The notes below the pieces were generated by a model. The model made no database searches and was not told the DNA's origin. It saw only the letters and a program-made list of their open reading frames with translations. From assembly GCF_000002985.6 (NCBI RefSeq), contig NC_003279.8:1426001-1490000 (forward strand): 64,000 bases of DNA, written 5' to 3'. This document shows positions 10,292 to 20,665 of the stretch, in pieces. Numbering within the stretch: position 1 is the stretch's first letter; each line of letters begins with the position of its first letter. Origin of the DNA: Caenorhabditis elegans (lineage: Eukaryota > Nematoda > Chromadorea > Rhabditida > Rhabditidae). The position numbers and the translations under genes were made by a program.

Positions 10292-13200
10292 ATGTCTCAA
10301 GCTGCCCGTAGTGCCAAAGAACGGGCTCTTCAGATTGTCGAGCAGGCTTCAAGAATTCGAATTCAAGATGCTCGGGATAATATTGGAGCCCGAACGACTG
10401 GAAGACAATTGAAAAAAGGCCATAATCAGGTAGAAAATTGCGCGGATTTTGAGTGAAAAAATCGGATTTTTTGAGGGTTTTTCAGTGAGAAAATGGTGAA
10501 AACGAGTGAAAAAATCGAATTTTTTGGTGCTTTTCACCCAAAAAAAGTGGAAATTCGATGAGAACTTGAAAAATGGCTTAAAAATTGCAATTTTTGAGAA
10601 AATTCAACCCAAAACCGTAAAAATTTGGAATTTTTTGCTAATTTTTGTTTTTTTTTTCACTCAAAACGATTTTCGAGTATTTTTTTACAGAAAAATAGTT
10701 GAATTTAATTTAAAAAAAATTACTTCAAAAGTTGCGTTTTGTTGAGATTTTAGCCCAAAATCTAGTGAAAATCACTCATTTTCCTATAGAATTTCAGATT
10801 TTTTAACAAAAAATATTTTCTTAAAAATTTACGAAAAATTCGAAAATTTAGTAGAAAATCAACGGAAAATTAAACAAATTTCGCATAAAACTGACGGAAA
10901 ATTCAAATTTTGATAGAAAATCAACAAAAATTCCAAATTTTAATAGAAAATAATAGAAAAATTCAAAATTTTAGTAGAAAACCAACAAAAATTCGAATAT
11001 TTTCTCAAAAATTCACAAAAAGTTCAAATTTTTGCAGTAAATTAACGGAAAATTAAACAATTTTTTGGCAAAAAATTCAAAATTTTAGTAGAAAAAATGC
11101 ATAAAACTGACGGAAAATTCAAATTTATCCTAAATTAATCAAAAAAAAAAATTTAAAAAATAAATGAATTTAAAAAAAAAATTTTTTTTTTTTAATTTAA
11201 AAATTAAAAAAAAAATTTAAAAAATAAATAAATTTAAAAAAAAAAATTTTAAAAAAAAATTTAAAAATTAAAAAAAAAAAACAACAAAAAAAAAATAAAA
11301 ATAAAAAATAAATAAAATAAAATTTTAAAAAATTAATTTAAAAAAATAAATTAATCAATTAATCAAAAAATTTTGCAGATGGGTCACACACAAGGAGCAC
11401 TGGAAAGAGCCGCTAAACCGCCACTCGGTTGGATTTGGGGTGATTTCTTTCGTCCGTGGCAACGAATGTATCCCGGAGAGAAGCTATTCAATGCGGATAT
11501 TAAGTACGGGAAATTACAGAAAAAATTTTTTTGAAAATTCTAATTAATTCATGCTTTTTTTTTTGGCGATTTTTAATGCCAAAAATATTCCAATTTTGAG
11601 CCATTTATGCTCAATGAGCACCAGAATCCAGGAAATTCACAAATTTTTCACCAAGAATTCGAAAAAAAAACGAAATAACTCCTGAAAAAGCTTGCTTTAT
11701 TTTTTTTAATTCCAAAAGTTAACTCTTGAAAAAAACTTTAGCCGAAAAATGTTTAAAAAAGAACCCAAAAATTACATTATCGTAAGAAATTAAAGACAAA
11801 AAATGTCAAAAAATTTTAAATTTTGATTTTTAAGCCAAAAACTGGGAGAACATAAAAATTATTTTTAAAAAATCCGTCAAATAGCACAAATATTACAGGA
11901 GCACAATATTCTGACAATGCGTATTGCACAACACATTTGACGCGCAAAATATCTCGTAGCGAAAACTACAGCAATTTTTTAAATTACTACTGTAGCACTT
12001 GTGTCGATTTACGGGATCTCGATTTTCGATTTTCGAAGCCCGTAAATCGACACAAGCGCTACAGTAGTAATTTAAAAAACTACTGTAGTTTTCGCTACGA
12101 GATATTTTGCGCGTCAAATATGTTGTGCAATATGCATTCTCAGAATAGGGGTGATCCCGTAATAAAATAGGTGGTTTTTTGAATGTTAGATTTTTTTTTG
12201 CAATTTTTTGTTGAAAAATTGAAAAAGTTTGAGATTTCTAAATTTTTGAATGAAAAACTTTTTGCAAAAAAAAAAACAATTTTTTGCTGAACTTGAATGA
12301 AATTGCATGGAAAATTCGAATTTTTAAAAAGTTTTCTGAATTAATCCCAAAAAAATTTCCAAGCAAATCCTAAAATTTTTGCGAAAAAATTTTTGGCAAA
12401 AAAAGATTTTCCAATGAAAATTTGAAGTTTTTGTGAAAAAAATGATTTTTTTTCCCGATTTTTCAGAAAATTCGAACAAAAATCCAAAAAATCTCGCTTT
12501 TCTCTTAAAATTTCTGCAAGTTTTATTTTTTAAATTTTTTAAATTTTTTTTAGGTAAAATAGTGTCAAATTAATACTTTTCGACTCAAAAAACCAGTTTT
12601 TCATCGATTTTTTCGCGAAAATTCAAATAGAATCACTAAATTTGTCGTAGAAAATACACTGTACAACCAAAAAATCCAAAAATTCACAAAACTACAGAAA
12701 AAAAAAGAAATTTTTGTTTGCAGTACTTTTTTGTCGTAAAAAGTATAATTTCTTATGAGTTTTTGCTTCAAATGTCATTTTTCTTGGGATTTTTGGGTTC
12801 TTTTTTTACATTTTTCGGCTGAAAAGCTCATTTGCCGAGAGTTCTCAAAGTTTAAAAAAAATTTGAGACTTTGCTTTTTTAGACCAAAACTACCGAATTT
12901 CGTAATGAAACGTTCTGAAAATTTTTCAAAAAAAAAAAGTTAATGCGGTTCAAAGTTCGGCAAAATAAGGCCCAATTTCAGCTAAAATCAAAATGTTTTC
13001 CAACTTCTCGGTTGTAACTTTTATTTGTGCCCCAAAGACCATAAATGTACTTAAATCAACGAATAAATGCCCAATCACAGACCACAATATTTATTAAAAA
13101 GTGATAAATAAATAAAAATTAAGTTCCAGACGTTGCAGCACCGAGAAGTTGGAAAACATTTTGATTTTAGCTGAAATTGGGCCTTATTTTGCCGAACTTT

Positions 13201-15214
13201 GAACCGCATTAACTTTTTTTTTTTGAAAAATTTTCAGAACGTTTCATTACGAAATTCGGTAGTTTTGGTCTAAAAAAGCAAAGTCTCAAATTTTTTTTAA
13301 ACTTTGAGAACTCTCGGCAAATGAGCTTTTCAGCCGAAAAATGTAAAAAAAGAACCCAAAAATCCCAAGAAAAATGACATTTGAAGCAAAAACTCATAAG
13401 AAATTATACTTTTTACGACAAAAAAGTACTGCAAACAAAAATTTCTTTTTTTTTCTGTAATTTTGTGAATTTTTGGATTTTTTGGTTGTACAGTGTATTT
13501 TCTACGACAAATTTAGTGATTCTATTTGAATTTTCGCGAAAAAATCGATGAAAAACTGGTTTTTTGAGTCGAAAAGTATTAATTTGACACTATTTTACCT
13601 AAAAAAAAATTAAAAAATAAAACTTGCAGAAGTTTTAAGAGAAAAGCGAGATTTTTTGGATTTTTGTTCGAATTTCCTGAAAAATCGGGGGAAAAAAAAT
13701 CAATTTTTCACAAAAACTTCAAATTTTCATTGGAAAATCTTTTTTTGCCAAAAAAAAAATCAAAATATCAGTCAATTTTCGCAAAAATTTTAGGATTTGC
13801 TTGGAAATTATATTTTTTTGGAATTAATTCAGAAAACTTTTTAAAAATTCGAATTTTCCATGCAATTTCATTCAAGTTCAGCAAAAAATTGTTTTTTTTT
13901 TTGCAAAAAGTTTTTCATTCAAAAATTTAGAAATCTCAAACTTTTTCAATTTTTCAACAAAAAATTGCAAAAAAAAATCTAACATTCAAAAAACCACCTA
14001 TTTTATTACGGGACCACCCCTATTCTGACAATGCGTATTGCACACCATATTTGACGCGCAAAATATCTCGTAGCGAAAACTACAGTAGTTTTTTTTTAAA
14101 TTACTACTGTAGCGCTTGTGTCGATTTACGGGCTTCGAAAATCGAAAATCGAGATCCCGTAAATCGACACAAGTGCTACAGTAGTAATTTTAAAAAAAAT
14201 GATCTCGATTTTCGATTTTCGAAGCCCGTAAATCGACACAAGCGCTACAGTAGTAATTTAAAAAACTACTGTAGTTTTCGCTACGAGATATTTTGCGCGT
14301 CAAATGTGTTGTGCAATACGCATTGTCAGAATATTGTGCTCCTGTAATATTTGTGCTATTTGACGGATTTTTTAAAAATAATTTTTATGTTCTCCCAGTT
14401 TTTGGCTTAAAAATCTAATTTTAAAATTAAAATTTCTTGTTTTTTTTAAATTGTTTTTTTTTTTGCAAAAAGTTTTTCATTCAAAAATTTAGAAAACACA
14501 GAATAAATTTTCAAATGCAATATAAAAATCCAAAAAATCACAAAACTACAGAAATCAAAAAAAGAAATTTTCGTTTGCAGTACTCGCCGTGAATACATTC
14601 CCCTATCACTAGTTGAATTGGCTCGTCTAATCGATTTAGGATGGATAAATCCACGTCAACCAATCGATATTTCCACACTGTGCACCACACAAAAATTCCA
14701 AATAAATCCGAAAATGCGTCAATATGGATTTGATTTGACTGAAGAGGGAGCCGATTCATTTCCATATTCAATTGATATTGAAGTACAATATGCAACTCCG
14801 TCAGCTATTGCGGCTGTTGAAAAAGCCGGTGGAAGAGTTCGAACTGCATATTATGATGTGGAGAGTCTCGAAGCGGCAATTAATCCGAAATGTTGGTTTG
14901 AGGCGGGAAAAGTGGTGCCGAAGAGGAAACAACCGCCGCAAAGTCTTTTGGAATATTATATGGACGCAAAAAATCGAGGATATCTGTGTGAGGAGCAAGA
15001 AATCGAGAAGGAGAGAGCTCTGAGTGCACAGATTCGTGGATACACACTGCCACCGCCGCCGAGCTCTGCGGCGCTGAAAGCTGTAGATCAAGTTTTTCAT
15101 GGAATTCCGTCGGGAAGTGTGGTTTCGTTGGCTGATCGCAAGGTTTTTGTGACGAAGAATGAGCTGCATCGGGAGTATTATAGTAGTCGGAGAGCTGATA
15201 AATTGTACTCTTAG
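10292..15214 (+). CDS. mrpl-15: Mitochondrial 39S ribosomal protein L15
   Basis: Exons 10292-10429, 11379-11503 and 14581-15214; 897 nt in phase, 298 aa, TAG stop. The product is the L15 subunit of the mitochondrial large ribosomal subunit. The N-terminus reads MSQAARSAKERALQIVEQAS, followed by the basic DARDNIGARTTGRQLKKGHN, which fits the conserved arginine/lysine- and glycine-rich N-terminal segment of L15 proteins. Then come LGWIWGDFFRPWQRMYPGEK and, at the start of exon 3, TRREYIPLSLVELARLIDLG, in line with mitochondrial L15 proteins. The C-terminal part (from about residue 160) is the mitochondria-specific extension. Intron 2 is 3.1 kb and almost entirely a palindrome, which is unusual for a gene this small. 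srpa-19 lies tail-to-tail downstream. Start chosen because the ATG directly follows an acceptor-like CCAG and the frame reads through. Confidence 0.92.
11818..14425. repeat. ~2.6 kb palindrome inside mrpl-15 intron 2
   Basis: The arms (about 11818-13040 and 13110-14425) are reverse complements around a centre near 13076 in the inner part. The same 62-codon frame appears at 12755-12943 (+) and 13209-13397 (-). In the outer part the right arm carries a ~90 bp extra hairpin copy (about 14110-14200). The ends contain nested CTACAGTAGT hairpins with CGCTACGAGATATTTTGCGC. The inner arm sequence (GACTTTGCTTTTTTAGACC, TACCGAATTTCGTAATGA) is related to the arms of the element at 44368-44860. It lies fully within the transcribed unit. 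Confidence 0.9.
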
Positions 15215-16524
15215 ATTCTCTTTTTTTTTTGTTAGAATTGGCGGTTTTTCAATTAGAAATTTTTTTTTAATTGTAAATTTGTTTTGTTTTGTTGTTAAAA
15301 TTGACCGTTTTTTTAATTAGAAAATCTTTAATTTTTTTTTTGTAAAAATTTTTCAGAAAAATTCCAAATTTTCATTGAAAATACTCGAGAAAATTTTGAA
15401 AATTGCAAAATTTCACATTTCTCGCTTCAAAAAAAAAATTGATTTTAAAATCTCATGGATTTAAATTTTTAATTTCAATCAATTCGAACTGAAATTTAGT
15501 GGATTTCTTTGAAAATTGAATTTCGCCAAACAATCGATGAAAAGTTGGTTTTTTGAGTCGAAAAATATTTTAATTTGACACTATTTTTTCTAATTTCAAA
15601 TTGAAACTCTGAAAAAAAGTTAAAACTTGCATTTCTGAAAAATCGAAAAAAATAATTATTTTTTTTCACAAAAATTCTATTAGATTCTTTTTTTTGTAAA
15701 GTTTGATTTTTTTTGTTGAAATTCTGGACGAAAAACAATTTTTCAAAAAAATTTTTTATTGAAATTAAAATTCTTGAGATTTTAAAATCAATTTTTTTAG
15801 CGAAAAATGTGAAATTTCGCAATTTTCGAAATTTAAAAACCAATTTATTCTCTAAAAATTCGAGTTTTTTTTGAGTTTTAAATTCTTTTTTATTCTGGTA
15901 GCGAAAACTACAGTAACCCATTAAATGACTACTGTAGTGCTGGTGTCGTTTTCTAAATTTTTGCAAAAAAAAACCATTTTTTGCTGAAATTGAATCAAAT
16001 TGCATGGAAAATTCGAATTTTTTACAAGTTTTCTGGATTAATTCGAAAAAAAAATTAAAAATCTCTAGCAAATCGAAAAAGTTTTGGAGAAAATTCACTG
16101 AAATTTTGATTTTTTTTTTCAAAACAAAAAACGATTTTTCAATGAAAATCTCCACAATTTTAAACTTTTTTCCCCGATTTTTAATTTGAATTTTTTTTTT
16201 GAAATCAGGTAAAATAGTGTCAAATTAATATTTTTTGGCGAAAATTTAAAAAATAAATCCCTAAATTTTAGTTTTTTTTTAAATTAAAAAAGATGTTCCA
16301 ATGATATTTTGGAATTTTTCTGAAAAATTTTGTTTTAAAAAATCAAAATTTACAACGAAATCTCTATAAAACCCATGTTTCCACCAAATTTTCATCGATT
16401 TTCTGTCAATTTCCAGCGTTTTCTTTTTTTTTTGTTGATTTTTCTTCTTAATAGAAAAACTTTACATATTACGGAAAATAATTTAAAATTTCAAAAAAAA
16501 AAAAAACAAATAATTTAGCCATCT
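15215..16524. other. Region between convergent mrpl-15 and srpa-19
   Basis: A/T-rich. It repeats pieces of the mrpl-15 intron 2 palindrome: the TTTGACACTATTTT phrase recurs near 15585 and, inverted, near 16212, and a TAGCGAAAACTACAGTA fragment lies near 15899. These look like diverged inverted arms of the same repeat. It presumably holds both 3' UTRs. Confidence 0.5.
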
Positions 16525-17942
16525 CTACTTCTTCTTCTTGTTCTTCTTTCCAGCGGCGGCGGCGGAGCTTGAGGCGACAGATGGAGCTGTGTAGCCTGGT
16601 TGACGAGTTTTCAGCTTTGGAATCATTTCAGCCACCATTTTGAAGATTTCGTCTCCTGGAAATTGGGGGGAATTGTGAAAAAATTGGATTTTTAGATCTA
16701 AAAATCAAGCTTTTGGGCTTAAAAATTGAATTTTCCGCTCAAAAATTCGATATTTGCAATTTTTCAGGCAAAAATTTGGATTTTTAAGCTTATAAAACGT
16801 CGAAATCACTGAAAAAATAAAATTTTTAGCCTAAAATTTGGATTTTTCGGGCAAAAAATCAGGTTTTTGTGCTAAAAAATTGAGTTTTTTGCTCAAAAAG
16901 TCGATATTTTCAAATTTTTGGACAGAAATATGCTTTTTGCGGTAAAAAAGATTTTTATCGGATTTTTAGCATTTAAATCCGCGAATTTTCAGGCTTTTTC
17001 GATAAAAAACCAATTTTTTATCGAATTTTCTGGAAAAAATGAGAAAATTTGAATTTTTCGCTATCAAAAATTCAAAATTTCTGAAATTTGGGGGGAATTT
17101 CGAAAAAATCCGTATTTTTTAGCTTATAAAACGTTTAATTACAGGAAAATAACGAAATTGGAGATTTTCAGACAAAAATTGGATTTTTCGAGTTAAAAAT
17201 CTGGTTTTTGTGCTCAAAAAGTCGATATTTGCAAATTTTTAGACAAAAATATGATTTTTATCGGATTTTTTCAGGGTTTTCCGGCAAAAAACCTTTTTTT
17301 TCCTGAAAATTGAGACATTTTTGATTTTTTACACGAAAAAATTGGATTTTTAACTAAAATTTTAGATTTCCACGATAAAAAACGATTTTAACTTGAAATT
17401 CATGGAGAATATTATACTTTTTCACAAAAAATCGGAAATTCCTCCTGAAAAGTGATTTTTCGAGCTGAAACGAATTTCTCTCTCAATTTACAAATTTTTT
17501 TGCGTAAAAAATCATAAAAATTCAGGTCTTTTCCCTGAAAACCCCAAATTTCAGGCAAAAACATGGATTTTCCAGCAGAAAATCCAATTTCTCACTAGTT
17601 TTCTGCTCATGCTTGGCAGTTCCATCGTCATTCTTCAATTGAACCCGTACACGGCCCTGAACTTCAAAATCCCGCTCTCCGTCACGTGGATAGCACTTTG
17701 TTCGCTCCAAAAGCGGATTAAAGCCGACGGCGGCGAGCACATCGTGAATTTCCACTGAAGTCGGATTTTCGACGGCCTGAAAAACGCGAATTTTGCATTT
17801 AAGTCGGCGGCCGATTTTCCCCTACTAAAATCTGTGAAATCTTGCGTCCCTGCTTTGCGGTCTTTTTCTTATCGATGTAGGCCGGATAAATCACAATCCA
17901 TCGTTTCTGGCTTGAAAGTGGCTCCGAAGCGACGCTTGTCAT
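16525..17942 (-). CDS. srpa-19: Signal recognition particle 19 kDa protein
   Basis: Exons (minus strand) 17826-17942, 17596-17776 and 16525-16655; 429 nt, 142 aa, ending TAG at 16527-16525. SRP19 binds the tips of SRP RNA helices 6 and 8 and lets SRP54 join, as part of cotranslational targeting to the ER. Diagnostic blocks are RWIVIYPAYIDKKKTAKQGR (about residues 14-33), AVENPTSVEIHDVLAAVGFN (40-59), GRVRVQLKNDDG and AEMIPKLKTRQPGY. It ends in a lysine-rich tail, GKKNKKKK, typical of SRP19. Length matches the family (about 140-150 aa). The ATG directly follows a minus-strand AAATTTCAG, a candidate trans-splice site. It is divergent from spe-15 across 2.7 kb and convergent with mrpl-15. Confidence 0.93.
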
Positions 17943-17951
17943 CTGAAATTT
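17943..17951 (-). promoter_or_regulatory. Candidate trans-splice acceptor directly before the srpa-19 ATG
   Basis: The minus strand reads AAATTTCAG/ATG, leaving no 5' UTR of its own after splicing. Either a leader exon or a spliced leader is joined here. A spliced leader is more usual for such a gene. Confidence 0.55.
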
Positions 17952-18780
17952 GATCAATTTTGAAGAAAATTCAAAGTTTTTATTAGATATCACGGAAAAT
18001 CGATTATTTTTCCAGATTTTCACGAGAATTTTCGACTTTTTATGATTTTATACCACTTTTAAAGCTAAAATTCAAAAAAAATCACGAAAAAACTTCGAAA
18101 AATGGCTGAAAAATCAATTTTTAACGTTGAAAATCGCGAAAAAAAAATGAAAAATAGTTCCAGATCACCGACCCCGCCCCCTTTGCAACCAGCGCGCGCA
18201 CTTTTCGCAACCCCAGCGCACACTTTTCACATTTCCCGATTTTTCGAGTGAACGCCTTCGGAGCACAAATTGAAGAGCTTCAGAAGATATTGCGAAATAA
18301 TAGAGCACACACACACACACACACTGCACAAATGAGTTTGCGTCTCCTAAACAGAGAAGCGTCCAGGGAAAAGATGGAGAAAAAAAGAGCGAGTTCTGGT
18401 CGCGCTGGCTGCACAGGCTCATTGCACCAATACGGGGGCTCGCGGAGCCCGTCCCCACCGCACACAACAAGAAGAAGAAGAAAAATTGTTGACGACGGCT
18501 GCGTTTTTTTTTTTTGGAAGAAAGCGGAAATTCGCCCTTTTTATTCGGATTTTGTTGGCTATTATGCGCGAGCTTGTTTTCTGCCGGTGTATGCAAATGC
18601 GCTCTACTGAACAATAATGGGTCTCGACGCGATGTTTGATTTTTTGAAAGTTTTTGACTAAAGGCGGCTGAAAGTCCAGAAATAACTCGAAAATACGATC
18701 AAAATTCATGAATATTGCAATTTTTCGATCAGATCAAGATTTTTTTCCGGAAATTTCCGCGGAAATGCGATTTAAATCTG
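17952..18780. promoter_or_regulatory. Divergent upstream region of srpa-19 and spe-15
   Basis: The block 18160-18620 is clearly less A/T-rich than its surroundings and holds an (AC)n run at about 18306-18323 and long overlapping frames on both strands. These frames show no splice sites or family resemblance and are read as composition effects. The position between divergent genes suggests promoter or enhancer sequence for srpa-19. No individual motif is certain. Confidence 0.4.
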
Positions 18781-18999
18781 CACGGGGTTCTGGGCTTCCT
18801 CATTGAATTTTCGCGCTCCATTGACAATCGCCCGCCGGACTGGGAAAGTCGTGTTCTCCACACGGACAAATTCATTTAGTTTTACAACTAAAATCGAGCC
18901 GCGACGCGACACGCAACGCACCGTAAATCTATTGAGCCAACATGGCCTAGTTTGGCAAACTCTTCCATTTCAATTTACGAGGGAAGCCAGAAATCCGTG
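18781..18999 (+). mobile_element. Family A element (~220 bp), copy 1
   Basis: Starts CACGGGGTTCTGGGC and ends GCCAGAAATCCGTG, an imperfect terminal inverted repeat of about 14 bp. Core landmarks are GCGCTCCATTGACAATCGCC, CACACGGACAAAT, TTTAGTTTTACAACTAAAAT (a palindrome) and GAGCCGCGACGCGACACG. Ten copies were found in the window. Confidence 0.85.
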
Positions 19000-19569
19000 A
19001 ATCTGGCTATAATTTGGAAAAAAAGCAGTTAAACTCCTCGCTTCGAGACCTAAAAACAAAAAATCTAAAAATTCGTATTTTCTGCAATTTCGCGTCGAGT
19101 TGTGGGCGCGCAATAGAGCGCGCTTGGTGTAATTCCGCGCAATTTTCAGGTAATAGACATGTCTAAACTGCCACATCATAAACTTTTTCGGCAAATCCAC
19201 TGTCTCTTTTGACCTCAATTCCACGATAGTTTCCCCCCACAAACAATTGTCCGAGACTGTTTTCCCATTGAATTGGGCCCCTGCGGAGCGAATTGTGTTT
19301 TGTTTATTTTGTAGGGGAGATTAGTTTCATAAAAGTAATATATTAATTGTTATACACATTTACCTATTCAGTCTCGAGTGGGGCGGCTTTATATTTGCAC
19401 AATTTCGGGCTCTTTTTGGTGAATATTTCATAAATTCTGAAATTTGATACTTTTCGCCTTATTTATAGGCAAAAGTTGTAAGGAAAACGGCCTTTTTGGA
19501 GAAAAAAATGTTTGTGGCCGGTGTTTTCTCTTTCCGCGGCCACGGAACGCGTTTGAGTTTCAAATTTTT

Positions 19570-19766
19570 AGGATTTCTGGCTTCCCTCATAAATTGAAAT
19601 GGGAGAGTTTTTGCCGAACTAGGCCATTTTGGATCAGTAGATTTACGGCGCGTTGCGTGTCGCGTCGCGGCTCGATTTTAGTTGTAAAACTAAATTTATT
19701 TGTCCGTGTGGAGTACACGACTTTCCCGCCCGGCAGGCGATTGTCAATGGAGCGCGAAAAATTATA
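19570..19766 (-). mobile_element. Family A element, copy 2
   Basis: Reverse orientation, from GGATTTCTGGCTTCCCTCAT to GGAGCGCGAAAAATT. It lacks the final ~15 bp of the full element. Confidence 0.8.
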
Positions 19767-20040
19767 TAATAATATTAACGAAAATTGATAAATTTTTGAA
19801 ACCGTTGTGCGCCTTTAAAAATGGAGTACTGTATATTTTTCCGAAAAAAAAAACCAATAAACTTCACAGAAATCGAATGATTTCAGACATGTACGTCTTT
19901 AAATTTTAATCGATAAGAATTTTTATAAACATGTTCGAAAAATCGAGAAACCCTCAATTTGTTTCATTAGAAACGTACATGCTTTTTTATATTTTGGGTA
20001 CTGTAATTTTTAAAGTTTTAAGTCTGGAAATCAATTTTTT

Positions 20041-20269
20041 CACGGGTTTCTGGCTTTACTCTCATTGAATTTTTCGCGCTCCATTGACAATCTCCTGACG
20101 GACAACGCGTGGGAAAGTGTCGCGTACTCCACACGGACAAATAGATTTAGTTTTACAACTAAAATCGAGCCGCGACGCGACACGCAACGCGCCGTAAATC
20201 TACCCCAGATATGGCCGAGCCCATATGGCCTAGTTCGGCAACTCTTCCATTTCAAGCCAGAAATCCGTG
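20041..20269 (+). mobile_element. Family A element, copy 3
   Basis: Complete copy from CACGGGTTTCTGGC to CCAGAAATCCGTG. It lies about 400 bp before the spe-15 ATG and is the nearest repeat to that promoter. Confidence 0.85.
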
Positions 20270-20665
20270 TTTTTTAATTCCAATTTTGAAAAATTTAAGG
20301 AAAATCGATAAATTACAAGCATGCCCCTTTAAACTTCGGTTACTGTAGTTTTCAAAGTTTTAAGCCTGAAAATCGACTTTTTCATTTTAAATTTGAGACA
20401 TTGAGGAAAAATCAATAAATTTTAATTTTAAATGTTTTATCGACGTTTCCACGTGCCACAGGGCAACCTTTTTGTCACGTGCATTTTCCGAAAATCGAAA
20501 CCAAACCGTTTAGTTCAAATTTCAATCATTACCGTTTTTCTCCCTGCATAAACAACAATTTTGCACGTGGTAAGTCAATGTTCTCGTCGTCTGGGCTCTC
20601 TCTCTCTCTTCTCGCCCACTCACCACGCCCTGTCCAATAGAGCGTATTTGCAGAAAAAAGAAGCA
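20270..20665 (+). promoter_or_regulatory. Proximal upstream region of spe-15
   Basis: Unique sequence with a CT-rich stretch (GGCTCTCTCTCTCTCTTCTC near 20599) and TATTTGCAG at 20644-20652, an acceptor-like site 13 bases before the ATG that could take a spliced leader. No clear TATA element. Confidence 0.4.

Noticed and set aside
15496..16155. 219-codon minus-strand frame downstream of mrpl-15
   Set aside because: Phe/Lys/Asn-dominated translation of A/T-rich DNA that repeats mrpl-15 intron sequence.
18165..18614. Overlapping 149- and 120-codon frames on both strands
   Set aside because: Both follow from GC-rich, (AC)n-containing sequence upstream of srpa-19; no splice sites or known domains.
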